Numbered from the stretch's first letter, positions 12,501-25,570 are shown. The stretch: DNA of 64,000 nt from Marisa cornuarietis (GCA_004794655.1 SMMW01000001.1:20532501-20596500); one strand, 5' to 3'. Numbers and translations are program-made. The notes: a model not told the origin generated them from the sequence alone.

Positions 12501-15250
12501 AAAAAGGCTCAGTCTTCGTCCCTCAAGAAGTTGGCTATTTCAAGGGTTCTCAAAAAAGCTCGATGATGTTTTCTGCGTCAGGCAAAAGAATCAAACGAAA
12601 AGTTGTTTCGAAACGACTGCAACGGCGGCCGTGTTCAAAACTGTAATTTAGTTTCAGCAAGTAAACAAACCCGGTTCTTGTAGCACGCGTAATGCACGAG
12701 GACTCAGCAAAGATCTGAACACCTGCTAAGCTTTGAGGCCTCCGCGTCTGTGAAATGTTAGAAGGTGATCAAAAGGCTTGCGTTTTGGACTGGACAAGAC
12801 AATCAGGGCCCTCCTCCCACTCACTCGCAACCTTTTCTTTCTCGGAAACTGTTGAACAAATGAGATTTAGCGCAAGGCCTTTGTTCTCCTGGAAAAACCT
12901 TGCTCGCGTGTTGAAAGTGCATGAATAAATATTTATCCCGCCTGTCACTTCTGTTTTCTGACCTGAAGAATTATATTGCTTCGTTGTTGATTATGTTATA
13001 ATGATTCTCTCTTTTCCCCCGTTGGTCTCTTCCTTTTTTCTTCTCTTCTTTTTTTTCTTTTTTCTTTCTTTCCTTTTTTTGATGTTGTTGTCCTCTTTCT
13101 CACATAAAGACGAAACAATAAAATATTTTTCTCCATCTTCAGCTGTAGTGATCTTCCAGTGTCACTGGCCCTTTAATGTTGCCTTTCTTTTTTCTGAGTT
13201 GTACAATACAGTTTATCTACACCACTGAGTCCACACCCGAATCATCGGGCTTAAGTTATATAAATGTGTTAGAAAGAAAGAAAGACATGCAAGTTTGGGG
13301 TTTTTGTTGGTTGTTTTTAAAAAAACAACACAGTTCTTAAAGCAGTTTTTTTTAAACAGCATACAATTAATTAACGGATGGATCTTAGAGGTTGAAATTT
13401 ACAGGTTTTTAATCGCCTACATCTATCGATAGCTGCAAAAAAAAAAAAACGCGAACCATTTGGGTTGGTCTTTGCAGCAGTGACTATACCAGTAAATCCA
13501 TGTGCCAACATCAGAGCGGAAAATGCGACTTTGACTGGATTACCAGTAGGGAATGAGGTGCAACAAAGGCAATATTGGCGAGACATCCATAAATCAGCTT
13601 TCCACAGGCGTAGCCCTAAAGTCAGCGACTTGCGTTGTACGCACGTTCAGTACTTGCCAGCTAATTTACGGGCTGCAGCTAAAACCTTTGGCGGAGCACA
13701 GTTAATGGACAATGACATTACAGCCGACATACTTCGTGTTGACCGCCGTTAGGCTTGGGTGAAAGGTGGAGGGATAAGGATGAGGCACATATATATTGCT
13801 AGAAACAGAAGCCTAGAAGCGAAGCCCCACACCCCCCCCCTCGACCATCCGTCACCTCTAGAGAACATTTTTTTTCGTTTAACGTAGCTGACTTCTTTCT
13901 GCTGTAATAAAAGTTTATGCAGTGCACGGATATAGAAGATGCATTCAAAGATTGGTGATGAGAACTACTGCTTTAAACAAAATTTTTTACTGGGGCATAA
14001 AGAAGGAAATGCAATGTTTATTTCATCATTGTTATTAGTTATTGATTGTATCGTGATTAAGCTTAAATTTTATAAGGATTAATGTGGAAGAACGAAAGAG
14101 CGTGAATGACGTCAGTTGTTCGGAAGACGTGTATGAGTGATGTAAAAAAGTGAAGGAAATGACGTGAGAGAGAGAATTTGTTGAGTAGGGCTTTAGGCAT
14201 TCTTTTAGTTATTCAGAAAGGGAAGACGCCAATGGTAGGGATTTTGTTATTTTAAAGTAATCCAGGTGTAAGAATCGGTTAATAACTGACTTTTTCCTTT
14301 GTGTATTTTCCTTGTTTTCTTCTTTTTTTATTCATAGTTAGTAAAGCAGATAGATTCGTTAGGAAAATCATTCTTTTCTTTTAATTTGTGTGAAAGAACA
14401 CGTATTTGTCAGGCTCCGTGTATGTGTTGAAAGGATTGAGTGACTGATACACTGCGCGGTGGTCGTGACATGCCGGTGACACAATAGAATTATAGGTAAA
14501 GCAAAATCAATGTAAACATTACAGTGCACAGGAAGAGGCCTAAAATGACGTCACCTTTGTACACAAATATGCCTACTTAGCATACGCTCCTAACGCCCCC
14601 ATTGGCTGAAGCCTTGACAAGGTAATCATGTACAGTCCTGAAATCTGACCTCTTTGTGTGCATGAGGATGGTTAAAGTGGTGTATCTCGAGAACAGAAGG
14701 TGGAAAGCAACCTAGATTTTGGGAAATTATATCTTGCGCTGAGCCTTATTCAGTCATTAGGAGCATTTTCTTTGTCAGGGAGGTATTAGTCGAAAATTGT
14801 TTAATCGTCAGAAAAGACCCGACTTTGTGGCAGACGACTGTGAAGTGTCAGAGAGTGTGTGCGAGTAAAACTATGAGCTCATCTCCTATAAATATTTGCT
14901 ATATATGTGTGGCTGTTGAATACAGTATTTTTTAAACTGACAACCGACTTTTTGTAAACATCACCTCCATTCTGTACATAATCTTACTTTGCGAAGTACC
15001 CAATGCTTGACGTGCTGCTGTCCGTAGAGTCATAGGGTCTGCTGTCCATAATGTCTGCTGTCCTTAGTGTCAGGTGGTAAATATGACACAGTCTGACACG
15101 TGCATCAGACGTGCACGCGAGGGCGGAAGGCATGCTCTCATTAATAATTCTATAATGGATGCTGATGGGCTCAGGTTGGCAGCTTAAAGCTCGTGCAGTG
15201 GGGAGGTATTATATAGAAGATGACTGCACTTGTAAAACGTTAGTTTAAAA
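9500..15250. other. Long gene-poor stretch
   Basis: No supported gene in almost 6 kb. Landmarks are C-rich runs with CCCACCC repeats at 11435-11530, a CCAAT-containing patch at 12080-12145 (GACCAATGG then TTAATTATTGACGG), a small hairpin GTTGTTTTT/AAAAAAACAAC near 13308-13328, and a three-fold imperfect GTCTGCTGTCC repeat at 15011-15072. ORFs of 100-135 codons (10277, 11661, 13465) show no recognisable product. Confidence 0.45.
15011..15072. repeat. Imperfect ~16-20 bp triple repeat
   Basis: The core CTGCTGTCC followed by xTA and a GTC occurs three times in a row (starting near 15013, 15038 and 15054). It is too short and diverged to name. Confidence 0.5.
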
Positions 15251-15949
15251 AAAATGACATACGATTATCGCTGTTCAATCTCTCTGTCTCTTCTGTCTTC
15301 CCTCCTTTTTTCTGTGTGTCAGTCTATGCTGCGAGCGTGTGTTTGCGTGTGCGTGCGCATGCGCATGTGTGGGCGTGTCCTTATGTGTGTGCGCGCGCAA
15401 GAGAAGGAGAGAGGGAAAGAGAGGTACAGACTGATATTATCCTGTATACCTTGTCTGATTTTCACTGTGTAAGGACAAATACGTACCTGCGTGTTTCTTA
15501 TCTCTTACTGTTGTCTATTCTTTTCAAACATGTACACAGACACTGCTGCTATTATTATTATTATTATTAGTTGTTGTTGGTGGTGGTGGTGATGGTAGTG
15601 GTAGTGGTTGTGGAGGTGGGGCATTTGAGTATAAGTGAATGAGAGAGTGAGTGGTTGACAATGTGTCCGTTAATCGAAAACAAATAAAGCAGCAGCATCT
15701 ATCTCTTTTCTTCTTTTTCCCCTGTCTTTTTATTCATTCTTTATTATTTTGTGTTCTTTCCTTCCTTTCTTCCTTGTAAGTCAGAAAGGGGAGAATATCC
15801 GAGTGTGTTCCAGACACTCGACACCTATGGATAATAGATTTAACCACACTTTTCCGCACAGGTTTTTTTTATCCTTTTGCAGCTACAAAAACTGTTTTCC
15901 GCTTCTGATTTGCACCGGAAGACACGTCTGATGACAGCCTCATCTTGTC

Positions 15950-16560
15950 GGAGGCAACGATCAAAATATGGATGCGAGGTCAGTGCCAGGCCCGCTTTCG
16001 TTTGACACCAGGAGGAACCAACCAATTTCCGGAACTGCGAAAAATGCACGGTCGCTCTCCAATTTGTTTCGCGCGAAACGCAAGCTCTCTCTCTCTCGCC
16101 TGCTGGCTCCGGGCGCTTTCTGTGTCGCTGGCTGGACAAAATGCAGCGTCTCTTCTCTACGGCAAATGAGACATTTTTCCTTTCTCCCCCTCTTTCGCCT
16201 CTCTGTCTCTCTCTCCCCCATCGTGCTTTGCTGCTTCCGGCTAGCCTTGCTTTCTGTCCATTTTTTTTCTCTCTCTCTCAGGCCGGCGACGCGCGTGCGT
16301 GTCCATTCATTGTATATTTCCGCGCCGGCGCAGCCATTTTGGCACAATTATTTCGCCCGTGACCGCTCGCGCGCGCGCGCTCGGCGTGCCAGAAATACCT
16401 CTGTCACGGCATCTGCATCATGGAGAGGCTGGCAAGCGCCCTCTCTCTCTCTCTGCTGCGCGATGATAGGCAATAGGAGCGAGATGGCGGAAAACGCCTG
16501 TCCGGGGCCTGACTGCTACATGAGTGGCATGAAGACACAACTGTCTGGGGGGTGATGCAA
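15950..16560. promoter_or_regulatory. CpG-rich island, possible promoter
   Basis: An abrupt rise in CpG density: GCGCGAAACGC, GGCCGGCGACGCGCGTGCG, CGCGCCGGCGCAGCC and CGCTCGCGCGCGCGCGCTCGG lie within about 400 bp, with CT-repeat tracts between them. AGCCATTTTGG (YY1-like in reverse) and GCGAGATGGCGG (ATG at about 16483) also occur. The latter opens a short frame of 23 codons with no good splice donor at its end. A 195-codon frame across the island is Arg/Ser/Leu-rich and probably compositional. It looks promoter-like, but no gene can be attached. Confidence 0.25.
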
Positions 16561-19195
16561 GCTGGCCTCTTCTTTGACAGGCCGTGCCAGTCTCTTAGTC
16601 GTCTCCCTCCTCAATCAGAAGCCTGCGGAGAAGTCGGCGGCTTGAAGACCATGTCTTACGCTTCGTCGCCGGATGTTCAGTCTTTCCTTCTCAAAGTCAG
16701 TGAAGAGATGTGTGGTGCTGGTGCTAATGGCGGTGACGGTGGCGGTGGTGAGGGAGGGGAGAAGAAAGTGGTCGTGGTGATGATAAAGATGATGTAAAGT
16801 GGTGGTGGTGGTGGAGGGTTACGTCTGCTTCCCTTAGTTTGCACTTAAGGTATGTTAAAGAAAAAGAGGAATAGGCCTGCACATATTACATACATAGGTT
16901 AAAAAAAAATCTACGAAGTGGTTTCGCGGTTATTGGGGATGTAGGTTTCTTTTCTTAATTTTCCCAAATTTACAGCTGCAAAAGTATCAAAGGTGTCTGC
17001 TCCCTCCTGCCTGAATGGTGTTGCAGATGATAGTGTACTTATCTGTCTACTTTAGAAGTAAAACATTAGCAAAAAGTATTTATGCCATGTTATCCTCATA
17101 TTAAAATATGAGGCTTTTTATGTTTTGTATTACTTTATTTCATAATACTTTCAAGCTGTTAGTTTACACTCCTTAAATATTAATATACAGTGAATCACCT
17201 GTTTGACCTCTTGTCACCGCGGAACTCACAAGTACTTCTATTACAAAAGGTTGATGCTACATTGAGACTTTCTTCGTCTCATTCCGCACAAACGTTCAGT
17301 AGATGTTTTTCTCGTCTCTTTCTACTCGAGAGCTCAGCCAGTCAGACCGACGCAGACGATAGGTTCGCACAGCATTTATGAACCTTTTTCCACCTTGAAG
17401 CTAGTTCGCAACCTATTTTTAAACCGATATTCGGAGTTCTTTTTTCCCCTAGTTAAACGTGAGCCCGAGCGCAAACATTTTTTAAACGTAGATTTAGTTC
17501 ATTTAAGTGCAATAATTTTTTTTAATGTGTGTGAACGATAATGTTCCGTTCATGAAACGCAAGCAGTGTTCATTGACTTTTGTAGACGTTGAGGGCAATG
17601 TCTCAGGTCATTAGCACGTGGGAAGTTCTCGCACTGACTGTGGCCTTCAGAATTTAGGTCAATACTTGTGTTTATTTAAAATAATCAATTAAAAAATTGC
17701 TACGTAATTTAGTAAGAAACCAATAACACCTGTATGGTAACGTACAAGCAACTTTAATGTCAGGTTGGACTTGGGTTGGCCTTTATCAACGAAACTGGGT
17801 TCCACGTCAATCGCTGGTCCTTCTAATTAAAAAGGTTTACACCAAGGAGGATCACCCAGCTAAGAAATCATTTTATGTAGTATAGATAAACTATTTGTTG
17901 TAGTATAGATCAAGACAGATATATGTACACTAAAACCTCAAATTCATTGTTCTTTCTGTACGGAATTAAAATTAATAGCAGATATGTCTGCGCGTCCAGG
18001 ATACACGACTTTTACAAAAAGAAAGTTAACATAAAAATACTAGAAAAAACGTAATTGTTTCTCTGTAATAACTTTTTAGGTTTTATTTATTTATGTTAGT
18101 TTTTGTTGTTTTTTTATTTGTTGTTTTTTGCATTGGGATGCAATATGGTCTCTTCTCTCTGTTAAGTGACGATCAAGACAACAACCGTCTCACCATAGAT
18201 CAAGACTCTCTCGATTAATGATTAATCTATTCTTACAAACGAAATAATGGACTAGGACCTCACACTGTGTAAAACGGCGACATGTTGCTGAGAACATCTA
18301 GTCTTTCATTAACCTTTTTGTCATAGAAATAGTCACATGATTTGTGCCTTTGTGCAGTACTGTTGCCTTCTGCTAGTTAATTGGTTTGTTTATGTAATTT
18401 TTAATGATGATGATGATGATCACCATCATGCTAAATTGCATTTTTGTTTTAGTCGGTTTTGACGGGACCCGTAGAAACTGGAAACCCTTCTTCTCTAGTT
18501 CCGTGAGGTGTGTGTGTGGGGGGGGGGTGCGTGCTTAAGTGCGCTCTTGTTTGTGTAGGTGTATGTCAGTCGGTCTTTAAAAAAAAATCACTAGGATCAT
18601 GACTGCCCTACGCTGCTGCCGTTTCAAAGCCCGCTCGTTGATGTATGGTACCAAGCACCCTCTTGCTTGATAAACCAACTGCTGCGCAACTTCCGCCTCG
18701 TGAAGCCTCCACGTGAGAAGCGGTTCCTCCGCCATGATGTTCAAAGACAGCCTCCCACCTCTTTCTCTCTTTCTTTAACAAAGAGGCACAGCTAGTGACC
18801 ATTGTAAACACGGGGGGCTGTGTGCATCAGCTACTGTTTAGAGCAGACACTGCATGCTGGCTGGCCTACAAGAGCGAGAGTAGGACCACTAACTGCCCAC
18901 ATGGCCCAACAAGGGGGAAAATAAACATGTCAAGCCACAAGACCGCTGGCGAGTTATCGGCACATGAAGGCCGAGCTGGGCCAAGCGGCAATCTATAGAA
19001 CAAGTTTACTATCAGGCTTTTTTATGCAGCTGGAGGGTCTGGTTCCCAAAACTGGATTTGTCTTGGTGGGTTTTTCACTCAGATGTTGAGAGAACGACAG
19101 GTATATCATCTTAAAGGGTTTTCATTCCATCTGTAAAGTCAGTTTTGTCTGAAAGTTTGTCAGAGAGCGTAAGACCCTGCTTGGGGGTTATTCGA

Positions 19196-19198
<3 letters not shown>
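16560..19198. other. Intergenic, AT-rich, nothing convincing
   Basis: Contains GGT/GGC triplet runs near 16715-16815, an imperfect TGTAGTATAGAT direct repeat near 17875-17912 and an ATGATGATGATC/GATCACCATCAT palindrome near 18410-18430. No supported gene. Confidence 0.5.

Positions 19199-19281
<83 letters not shown>
19199..19281. repeat. (TG)n microsatellite
   Basis: About 41 perfect TG units. Confidence 0.97.
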
Positions 19282-19283
<2 letters not shown>

Positions 19284-20428
19284 ACTACACGATTTTGTGA
19301 AGTCGGAATATGACAATGGATGTGTTGAATGAATTTAATTAGATTCTCAAAAAATCAAAATGGTTTTTATTTCTATAAACACTTATTAAACACTGTCTTA
19401 AAAACAATTTTATTCGTTCGTTGTCGCCGTCAGCCTGGCAGACAGAAAACCACACGTTTTAAGACCATGTAAAATAATACTCTAGTGTCGTTACTGGAAG
19501 ATTTGACCCCTCTTTCCTTTGCTGACAGGATGATGACAATATTCAAAAACAAAATAGAACTGGTCCCTCTGTTTTTGAGAAGAAGCAAAATGACCTTATA
19601 GTAAACTATAACCAACTTAAAAAAAATAGCAGCAACCTGGAAGAACTTTTACTCCTAGACGACAACTACCGAAGTGCTTTAGCTTAAAAAAGAAATAAGG
19701 AAACAGAAGGATTTCCTCTGCTTCACACCTGTTTGATAATGTTGCTAGGATACTCTGTGTTGTACACCTGTTGTCCGTTTTGTGCTTTTATAGCGTGGAC
19801 ACGGTCGTGCGTGCTGTGCCCTGCATGCACCTGGTTTGGCAGCACACGCAATGATTCTTGTTTGACTGGGTATTCGGAAATTTACGCTGTGATACGGGTG
19901 GACATTACGGGTGGGAAAGCACTCTCTATTTTCTTCTTCAAATTAAATCGATCGGCAGACCTGTAATTATACAGGCTTCGCTCCGTCTTCCACAAATGGA
20001 GTTCGTACCTCAATTATGGGCCTTCAATCAGATTTCTTCAAACTGAAGGTGAAAGGAAAAAACACGGTGTTAATGTTGTGGTTTTATTTATTTATTTATT
20101 TATTTACTTATTTATTTTTTTTTTGCTTTGGGAATAATGAAAATTTTTAGTATCCACATCTATCGTGGTGGAAGGCATTTCATATATAGAGACTAAGGTG
20201 ATGTTTCATCTCATCAAAGCATAGTAATCCTGAAAAAGTGTTGACTTTATGTCTTTTTTACCTTTGAGAGCTGTGCAGCGTCGGACCCTGATAAATCGCC
20301 TTTTAACACAAACAAATATATTCATATTATTCTGAAATCCTTTTTAATGATCTTTTCCTTTTTACGTCCATGAGCTATGAGCTACTCGATCAAACTGAAC
20401 GAAATATGATTTCAAAAAATCCTGTAGT

Positions 20429-20430
<2 letters not shown>
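19282..20430. other. Intergenic, nothing convincing
   Basis: Only short chance ORFs. A (TTTA)n-like run occupies about 20081-20117. Confidence 0.5.
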
Positions 20431-20494
<64 letters not shown>

Positions 20495-20527
20495 ACACAT
20501 ACACACACAAACACACACACACACACA
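20431..20527. repeat. (CA)n microsatellite, interrupted
   Basis: About 48 AC units with a few AT or AA interruptions in its right third. Confidence 0.97.
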
Positions 20528-21064
20528 TTTGGTGCATTACACATCAGATCACATAGCTGTCACCTGAGATAACAAACAACATTCACCTCTTCCTCCATAT
20601 CCACTACTTTTTGCATCGCACACCCGGTTTGACTCAACTACAAGTACATTGAGAACTACAGAGTACCTCTCAGTCTCAGACGAAGAATAAGTACTGAGAT
20701 GCATTAGTGTCCTGTCTCCTGTTCAATACTTAGAACCTCCTACATAAATTTAATCGTACAAAAATTTGATCTCACATAAAATTAACCATGCATAAATTTG
20801 AACTGAGGATCCCAAAATTTATGGGCTTCTTAATGTATGGAAAGGAGATACGACCGCGCTTACACAAGAAGTCGTGCAGTGAGAACGTGTTTATTTTCTA
20901 TGCCCTCGGTCAACATTTACTTCCATCCGACACTGGTGTGCTTAGTTCGGGAGGGAGCGAGTCAAACAGTGCCGTTCGCTGTGTAGACTCTGCCTAGTCT
21001 GGATCCAAACTGCACTTATTTTTTTGTCGTTTGCGAAACTGTGACTTTCAGTCCTACGAAACAT

Positions 21065-21151
21065 CTCCCTCGCCTCTCCTCGCCTCTCCTCTCCTCTCCT
21101 CTCCTGGCCTCGCCTCTCCTCTCCTCACCTCGCCTCTCCTCACCTCTCCTC
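21065..21151. repeat. Polypyrimidine CTCCT/CGCCT minisatellite
   Basis: An almost pure C/T run of about 87 bases built from 5- and 10-base units (CTCCT, CGCCTCTCCT), with rare G and A. Long mirror-like polypyrimidine tracts can adopt triplex (H-DNA) structure. That behaviour is known for the class and has not been shown here. Confidence 0.85.
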
Positions 21152-21154
21152 AAT

Positions 21155-22785
21155 ACACGCAGGTTTGATTATCATGGAGGGTCAAGAGAATTCATTCCGA
21201 ACAGCGCCTCAAAAGTATAATTCTAACCCAACAATATTTTGGATTTTATGTATAGTTATTTTTTTTAAATTACAGGTACATAACTGGTTCTTTTGACACT
21301 GATGATGTATGGGGTTAATTCCCCCTAGATCATTTGGTGTCCCATAGATTAATTTCATTTTTTTAAACACTGGAGGAGAAGAAAGGTAGAGAAGATCAAA
21401 AGAATAGGGTTGACTTGAGCTTCTGCATACGACCACTAGTATGATATCTACAAGACTTTTTTTCCATTTGCACCGGCGGGCGCGTTTCGTCTGCTTCGTA
21501 TGTCTGTTCTGTCCGCGCACCTGTTTCATGTTGCCGGAGAGAGCGAGTGATAAAACTGTATATGATATCCAGAGAAGCGCTTTGAGTTTGTTTACGTGTC
21601 CCCATAAGAAAAACGCAGGACCATATGACAATAATTTTCTCTCAGGCAGAAATCCTCCCCACATGGCGCATAACTCCCTTGCTGACGTTTCCCCTGTATA
21701 TCCCCCTCCAGGCATAGACACCCTTCCCCCCCTCCACAAAAAATCCTCACATCCCCCTCCATCGGCAGTACCCCTCACCCCTCAGTCCTGTGGTGACATT
21801 TTGCAGTGTTCGCGAGATAAGAACCGTTGTCATCGAAATTTCTGGTTTGAAAGATGTAAGCTCTGTTTTGAAAGCCACTAAGGATGCACGGCAAGGGTGA
21901 TGGGGAAGACCGGAAGGCAAGACGACTTGGACTGTTGCCTGTCTTGGCACTAGGGAGCGGAATGTCGACGAAGAAGTGATAACCAAAACGATGAGAATGA
22001 CAACATGCTCACCATCTTTCGCCATTGTTGCCGGTCGTGTTGTCGGCGACAGCTGAAGCCAGAGGCTGAGAGATCGTCAAATGCCAGGGGAAACATTTCC
22101 GTGTTCCCCCAACTCCAGACGTTTGCAACAGTAAATACACTACAGGAGAACAGACTTTTCAAGATGAACAACACATGTGTGGCTCTCACATTGCAGGGCG
22201 CCATGCTATGTTATGCTAATCATACCCTTGTCATCAGTTAAAGTGGTTTCAGCATGATGTTGATTGAAAGGTTGATGGTGTCATCTGACGTCGTGATGAA
22301 CATGCTTACTTTTAGTAATAAGTTTTCAAACCCTTATTGCCTAAAGTCATTAGAAATAAATTTAATGAGCATCAGGGTAACACTTTCTAAACCAGTTATA
22401 CTGCTCAAAGCAGTTGTACTGTTGCTGTCAACTTTAAAGGTGTCATGTCGTTTGGTCTACAGCATACTTCATGGTCTGTAAGCAAACACAGAACGAACCG
22501 AAGCTATTTTATATTTAATTCAGAACCCGTTTGTTTTCCGTGTTGTTAAAGCCAAACTCCAATAAAAGTTATGACCGCAACAATCTTACAGATAAAGCTT
22601 CTGTAAACATGCTTCGTGAAGGTGAAGCATAGAATAAACCTCTCAAGCAAGCAGTCAACTTGGCAACATATCAACCCTGTTTTCTTGTAAAGAAAAAGCA
22701 ACAAAGAAGGGGGTCAAGTGTTTCAGTCCACTGTCTTCTTCTTCTAGAGGATTAGTTACCATGCGTCTGTAGATATATTCTTGCA
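21155..22785. other. Intergenic, nothing convincing
   Basis: Frames at 21209-21778 (-, 189 codons) and 21441-21881 (+, 146 codons) overlap on opposite strands. Neither shows a recognisable domain. The minus-strand text from about 22925 down to 22873 is retroposon tail and is listed separately. Confidence 0.45.
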
Positions 22786-22788
22786 CTT

Positions 22789-22789
<1 letters not shown>

Positions 22790-22875
<86 letters not shown>

Positions 22876-22925
22876 AATTTATATCGCGCTTTACCCCACC
22901 ATGAAAGACTAGCTCAACGCACTTC
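22790..22925 (-). mobile_element. Retroposon 3' tail running into (AAT)n array
   Basis: On the minus strand a roughly 50-base segment (AAGTGCGTTGAGC, then GGGTAAAGCGCGATATAAAT) leads directly into about 27 ATT units (plus 22790-22872). The same segment occurs at 32793-32880 on the plus strand, also ending in ATT repeats. Text of the form GCGCTTTGAGC...GGTAAAGCGCTATATAAAT is typical of the 3' end of SINE/LINE families. The microsatellite is best read as the expanded simple tail of the element. The 5' part is not recognisable. Confidence 0.6.
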
Positions 22926-23586
22926 ACAGAGAAAAATATATAAACGCAGACATAATAATAACAATGGAACTGAACGAATCTGAGCAATCTGTACACAATA
23001 AGCTAAACTGTACAGGTTCCCCAGCCTACGAGGGTATTTCCCCAATCATTTAGCACGTGCGCAGTGCACACTCATCGGTAGTTAAAGCAAAAGCAGGAGC
23101 TCAGTTTGTTATTCATTCAGCTGCCTTCACCGAGACATACAAGCGTATACAGAGATGGATGGAAACGATCGGTGTTTTGTTATAAACTGTCACAACGGTA
23201 AATTAATAACAGGCAGACGATAAATTAATATTATCTGGTTTCCCTATGTTAAATGGCTGAAAACTGGAAAAACGAGAATCGCGGTTGCAGGCGATCCGAA
23301 GTGAGAACATCAAACTGAGAACAAACGCAACAGCATGCGATGGACTTGTCGGTATTTCAGATAAGTGACCAAAGTTCAATCAGCCAGATACCACTTCTAC
23401 ATCGTGGGTTTGAAACCAAGTGAAAACAAGTATGAGTCACCGTGAGGAGCAAAACAGTGTCAGCTCCAACATCTTTGTCAGACTTGAAGAAGAGTTAGAG
23501 ATGCGCGTTGCAGCATCCGACATTGATTCCGAAATAACCGTTGGCGGAGATATGCATGAACGGGGTACAGCTCGAAGACGTAAGCA

Positions 23587-24215
23587 GCTTTCAGTACTGA
23601 TGCCACCCTCTACAAGGTTAGTACCTTCACGACAGATATCCGCATCAGGATCGCAACAACAACAGTGGCAATGGCTAGGCTTGACATGGTCTAACACAGT
23701 GATAACATCAGGTTCACTACAAAGTACAATCCGTACGAATCCCTCGTAGTACTGATCCTGCTCCACGGATCTGAAACATGGACTCTGCTCGCCGATACGG
23801 AAAAGAGAATCCAGGCATTCGAGAGCAAGTGCCTGAGGAGGCTTCTCCGGATCTTAGACAACACAAAACCAATGATTTTGTAGGAAGCAAGGTTGTAACA
23901 CTCGTAGGATAGCAGGAACATTTACTTGCAACAGTAAAGTGACGTAAGCTGGTCTGGTTTGGTCACGTGACCTGGCACGACACCTTGTTGAAGACGGTCC
24001 TTCAAAGTACCTTGGCGGATAGTCGAAGCCGCGGTGGTCAGAGAAAGAACTGGCTTACGAAGATCAAAGACTGGACTGGTCGTCCTGTACAGGACCTGCA
24101 GACTATCGCCTAAAGCCGGAGTTAAATGGCGGACTTTGTCAGCTGCAGCGCCTATCCAGGTGCTCCCCCAGCCACAGGTGCCAGACAAGGGACGAAGGAG
24201 TGACTATAGATGTAA
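23587..24215 (+). pseudogene. Decayed LINE reverse transcriptase C-terminus
   Basis: Conceptual translation with several frame changes gives, in order: TDIRIRIATTTVAMARLD, then LLHGSETWTLLADTEKRIQA with FESKCLRRLLRI (from about 23755), then WSGLVTWHDTLLKTVLQ (about 23950-23995), then RGGQRKNWLTKIKDWTG (about 24029-24080). This order and wording is the usual C-terminal end of ORF2 in a widespread family of invertebrate non-LTR retrotransposons (E-T-W-T-L, a CLRRLLRI helix, a W-F-G-H-V-type motif, and a G-R-R-R-G-like stretch). The catalytic RT core and endonuclease are absent upstream, so this is a 5'-truncated, frameshifted dead copy. The exact clade is not assigned. Confidence 0.75.
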
Positions 24216-24420
24216 AACATAGAGAGTGTTGCAGGATATACGTTAATAAAGGTCCACAAAGCTGTCGCAAAATAAATATTTTTATGACAGGCACGAACCA
24301 TTGTAGAGAGACAAAGAAATGTGCAGGTGATGTTTCGACTACTGCCTTTCAATGTCACCGTCATGTGCTTGCCTAATCATCTATATTATATATAATTAAC
24401 AAATAAGAGAATATTGCATA

Positions 24421-24429
24421 TCACACACG

Positions 24430-24463
<34 letters not shown>
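24421..24463. repeat. (CA)n microsatellite with CG core
   Basis: A CACACG(CG)n(CA)n run of 43 bases. Confidence 0.9.
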
Positions 24464-24468
<5 letters not shown>

Positions 24469-25469
24469 GGCAATACGAGAAATCTGATTAATAATATGTT
24501 GCTTATGCTTATAGCAGCTACTATACATCGAATCTACAATTCATGAGTCAAAACAGCTTTTTTCTCTCTAACCGCTACATCAACTTTTATCTAGTTATCC
24601 TCACTCAGGAAGAAAGGTGTTGCAGCCATTTAGCTTTCTGTGAAAGATGAAGTACCCGTGAACTGATGGGTAGACAGAGAGAGTTCTCCGAGGCACTCAT
24701 TTACCTGGAAACAGGCGCCTCCATGCAAACTGATGCCAACACTAATTATAACATTTATTTCACTGGTCCCGCAGCAAAACGGTCCTTGTCTTATTCAGTT
24801 AAATCGTCATCGTCGTCGTCGTTGTCGTCGCCATCGTCATCAAAGTCGTCGTCATTATGATCACCAGCTCTTACCCACTGACCCAGTGGACACTGGACGA
24901 TATTACCACCAACTACCGCTGAGGCCAATGATTGCTTGAATGCTGTCTTACACTTTCGTTCGTTTGTCTCACTTCTTTTCTTTCACCGGACTGTGCCATA
25001 CAGGATTTTTTTTTGGGGGGGGTGGGGAGGGGAGGGGGAAGGGGAAGTCCCGATTGTCTTCAGATATGCTAATTCTTCATCAGTAACCGTCCTTTCACTT
25101 TCGTAGGGCCCTTCTTTCTACGCTCGCCCTGATTCTTGCTCGTGCCATTTCGTGTACGTTTTGCCGCCTGCAAAGTTTATCGGCCTCAGCTCCTCACAGT
25201 TAACCCATTAGTGCTCTGTCGTTAGTTCTCGCAAAGTCTCTCGTGTTCTGACGGGACTGTAGCGGGTTGGGGGGGGGACGCCAGGTGCCTGCTGGGGCTG
25301 AAACCGGAGAAGCACTTACTTGAGACAAGATGGACGCTCACGACCGTTGCGTGGCGACAGCTCGCCTTCTGCTTTGTCGAACAAGAAGCGGAAATGAAAA
25401 GGTTACACAACTCAAAATGAGAATCCCGTTTAGCGTTGATTCGCGTGGCGGCTGAGGTTCGCGAAATAA

Positions 25470-25570
25470 CGGGGTTTTCCTCAATTATCACGAATGAACA
25501 AGCGAGGAGTTGTAATCCAATCATTGGGGGCTGTGAAGCGTATTAATAGTGTCCTAATCATTATCTCATA
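25470..25570. promoter_or_regulatory. Cluster of homeodomain-type motifs
   Basis: Within 100 bp: TCAATTATC, GTAATCCAATCATT, GTATTAATAG and CCTAATCATTATC. Several fit homeodomain sites (TAAT core, TAATCC for K50 types). Density is higher than in flanking DNA. A cis-regulatory role is inferred from motif density only. Confidence 0.25.

Noticed and set aside
15968..16555. 195-codon ORF in the CpG-rich island
   Set aside because: Arg/Ser/Leu-rich composition follows from CT and CG repeats. Kept only as a possible regulatory island.
23150..23420. Possible THAP-like zinc finger start (RCFVINCHN, then WFPYVKWLKTGKTRIAV)
   Set aside because: Only C-x4-C-x-N and a nearby W-F-P are visible, with a stop between them and no later Cys-His pair. 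Too little to call.
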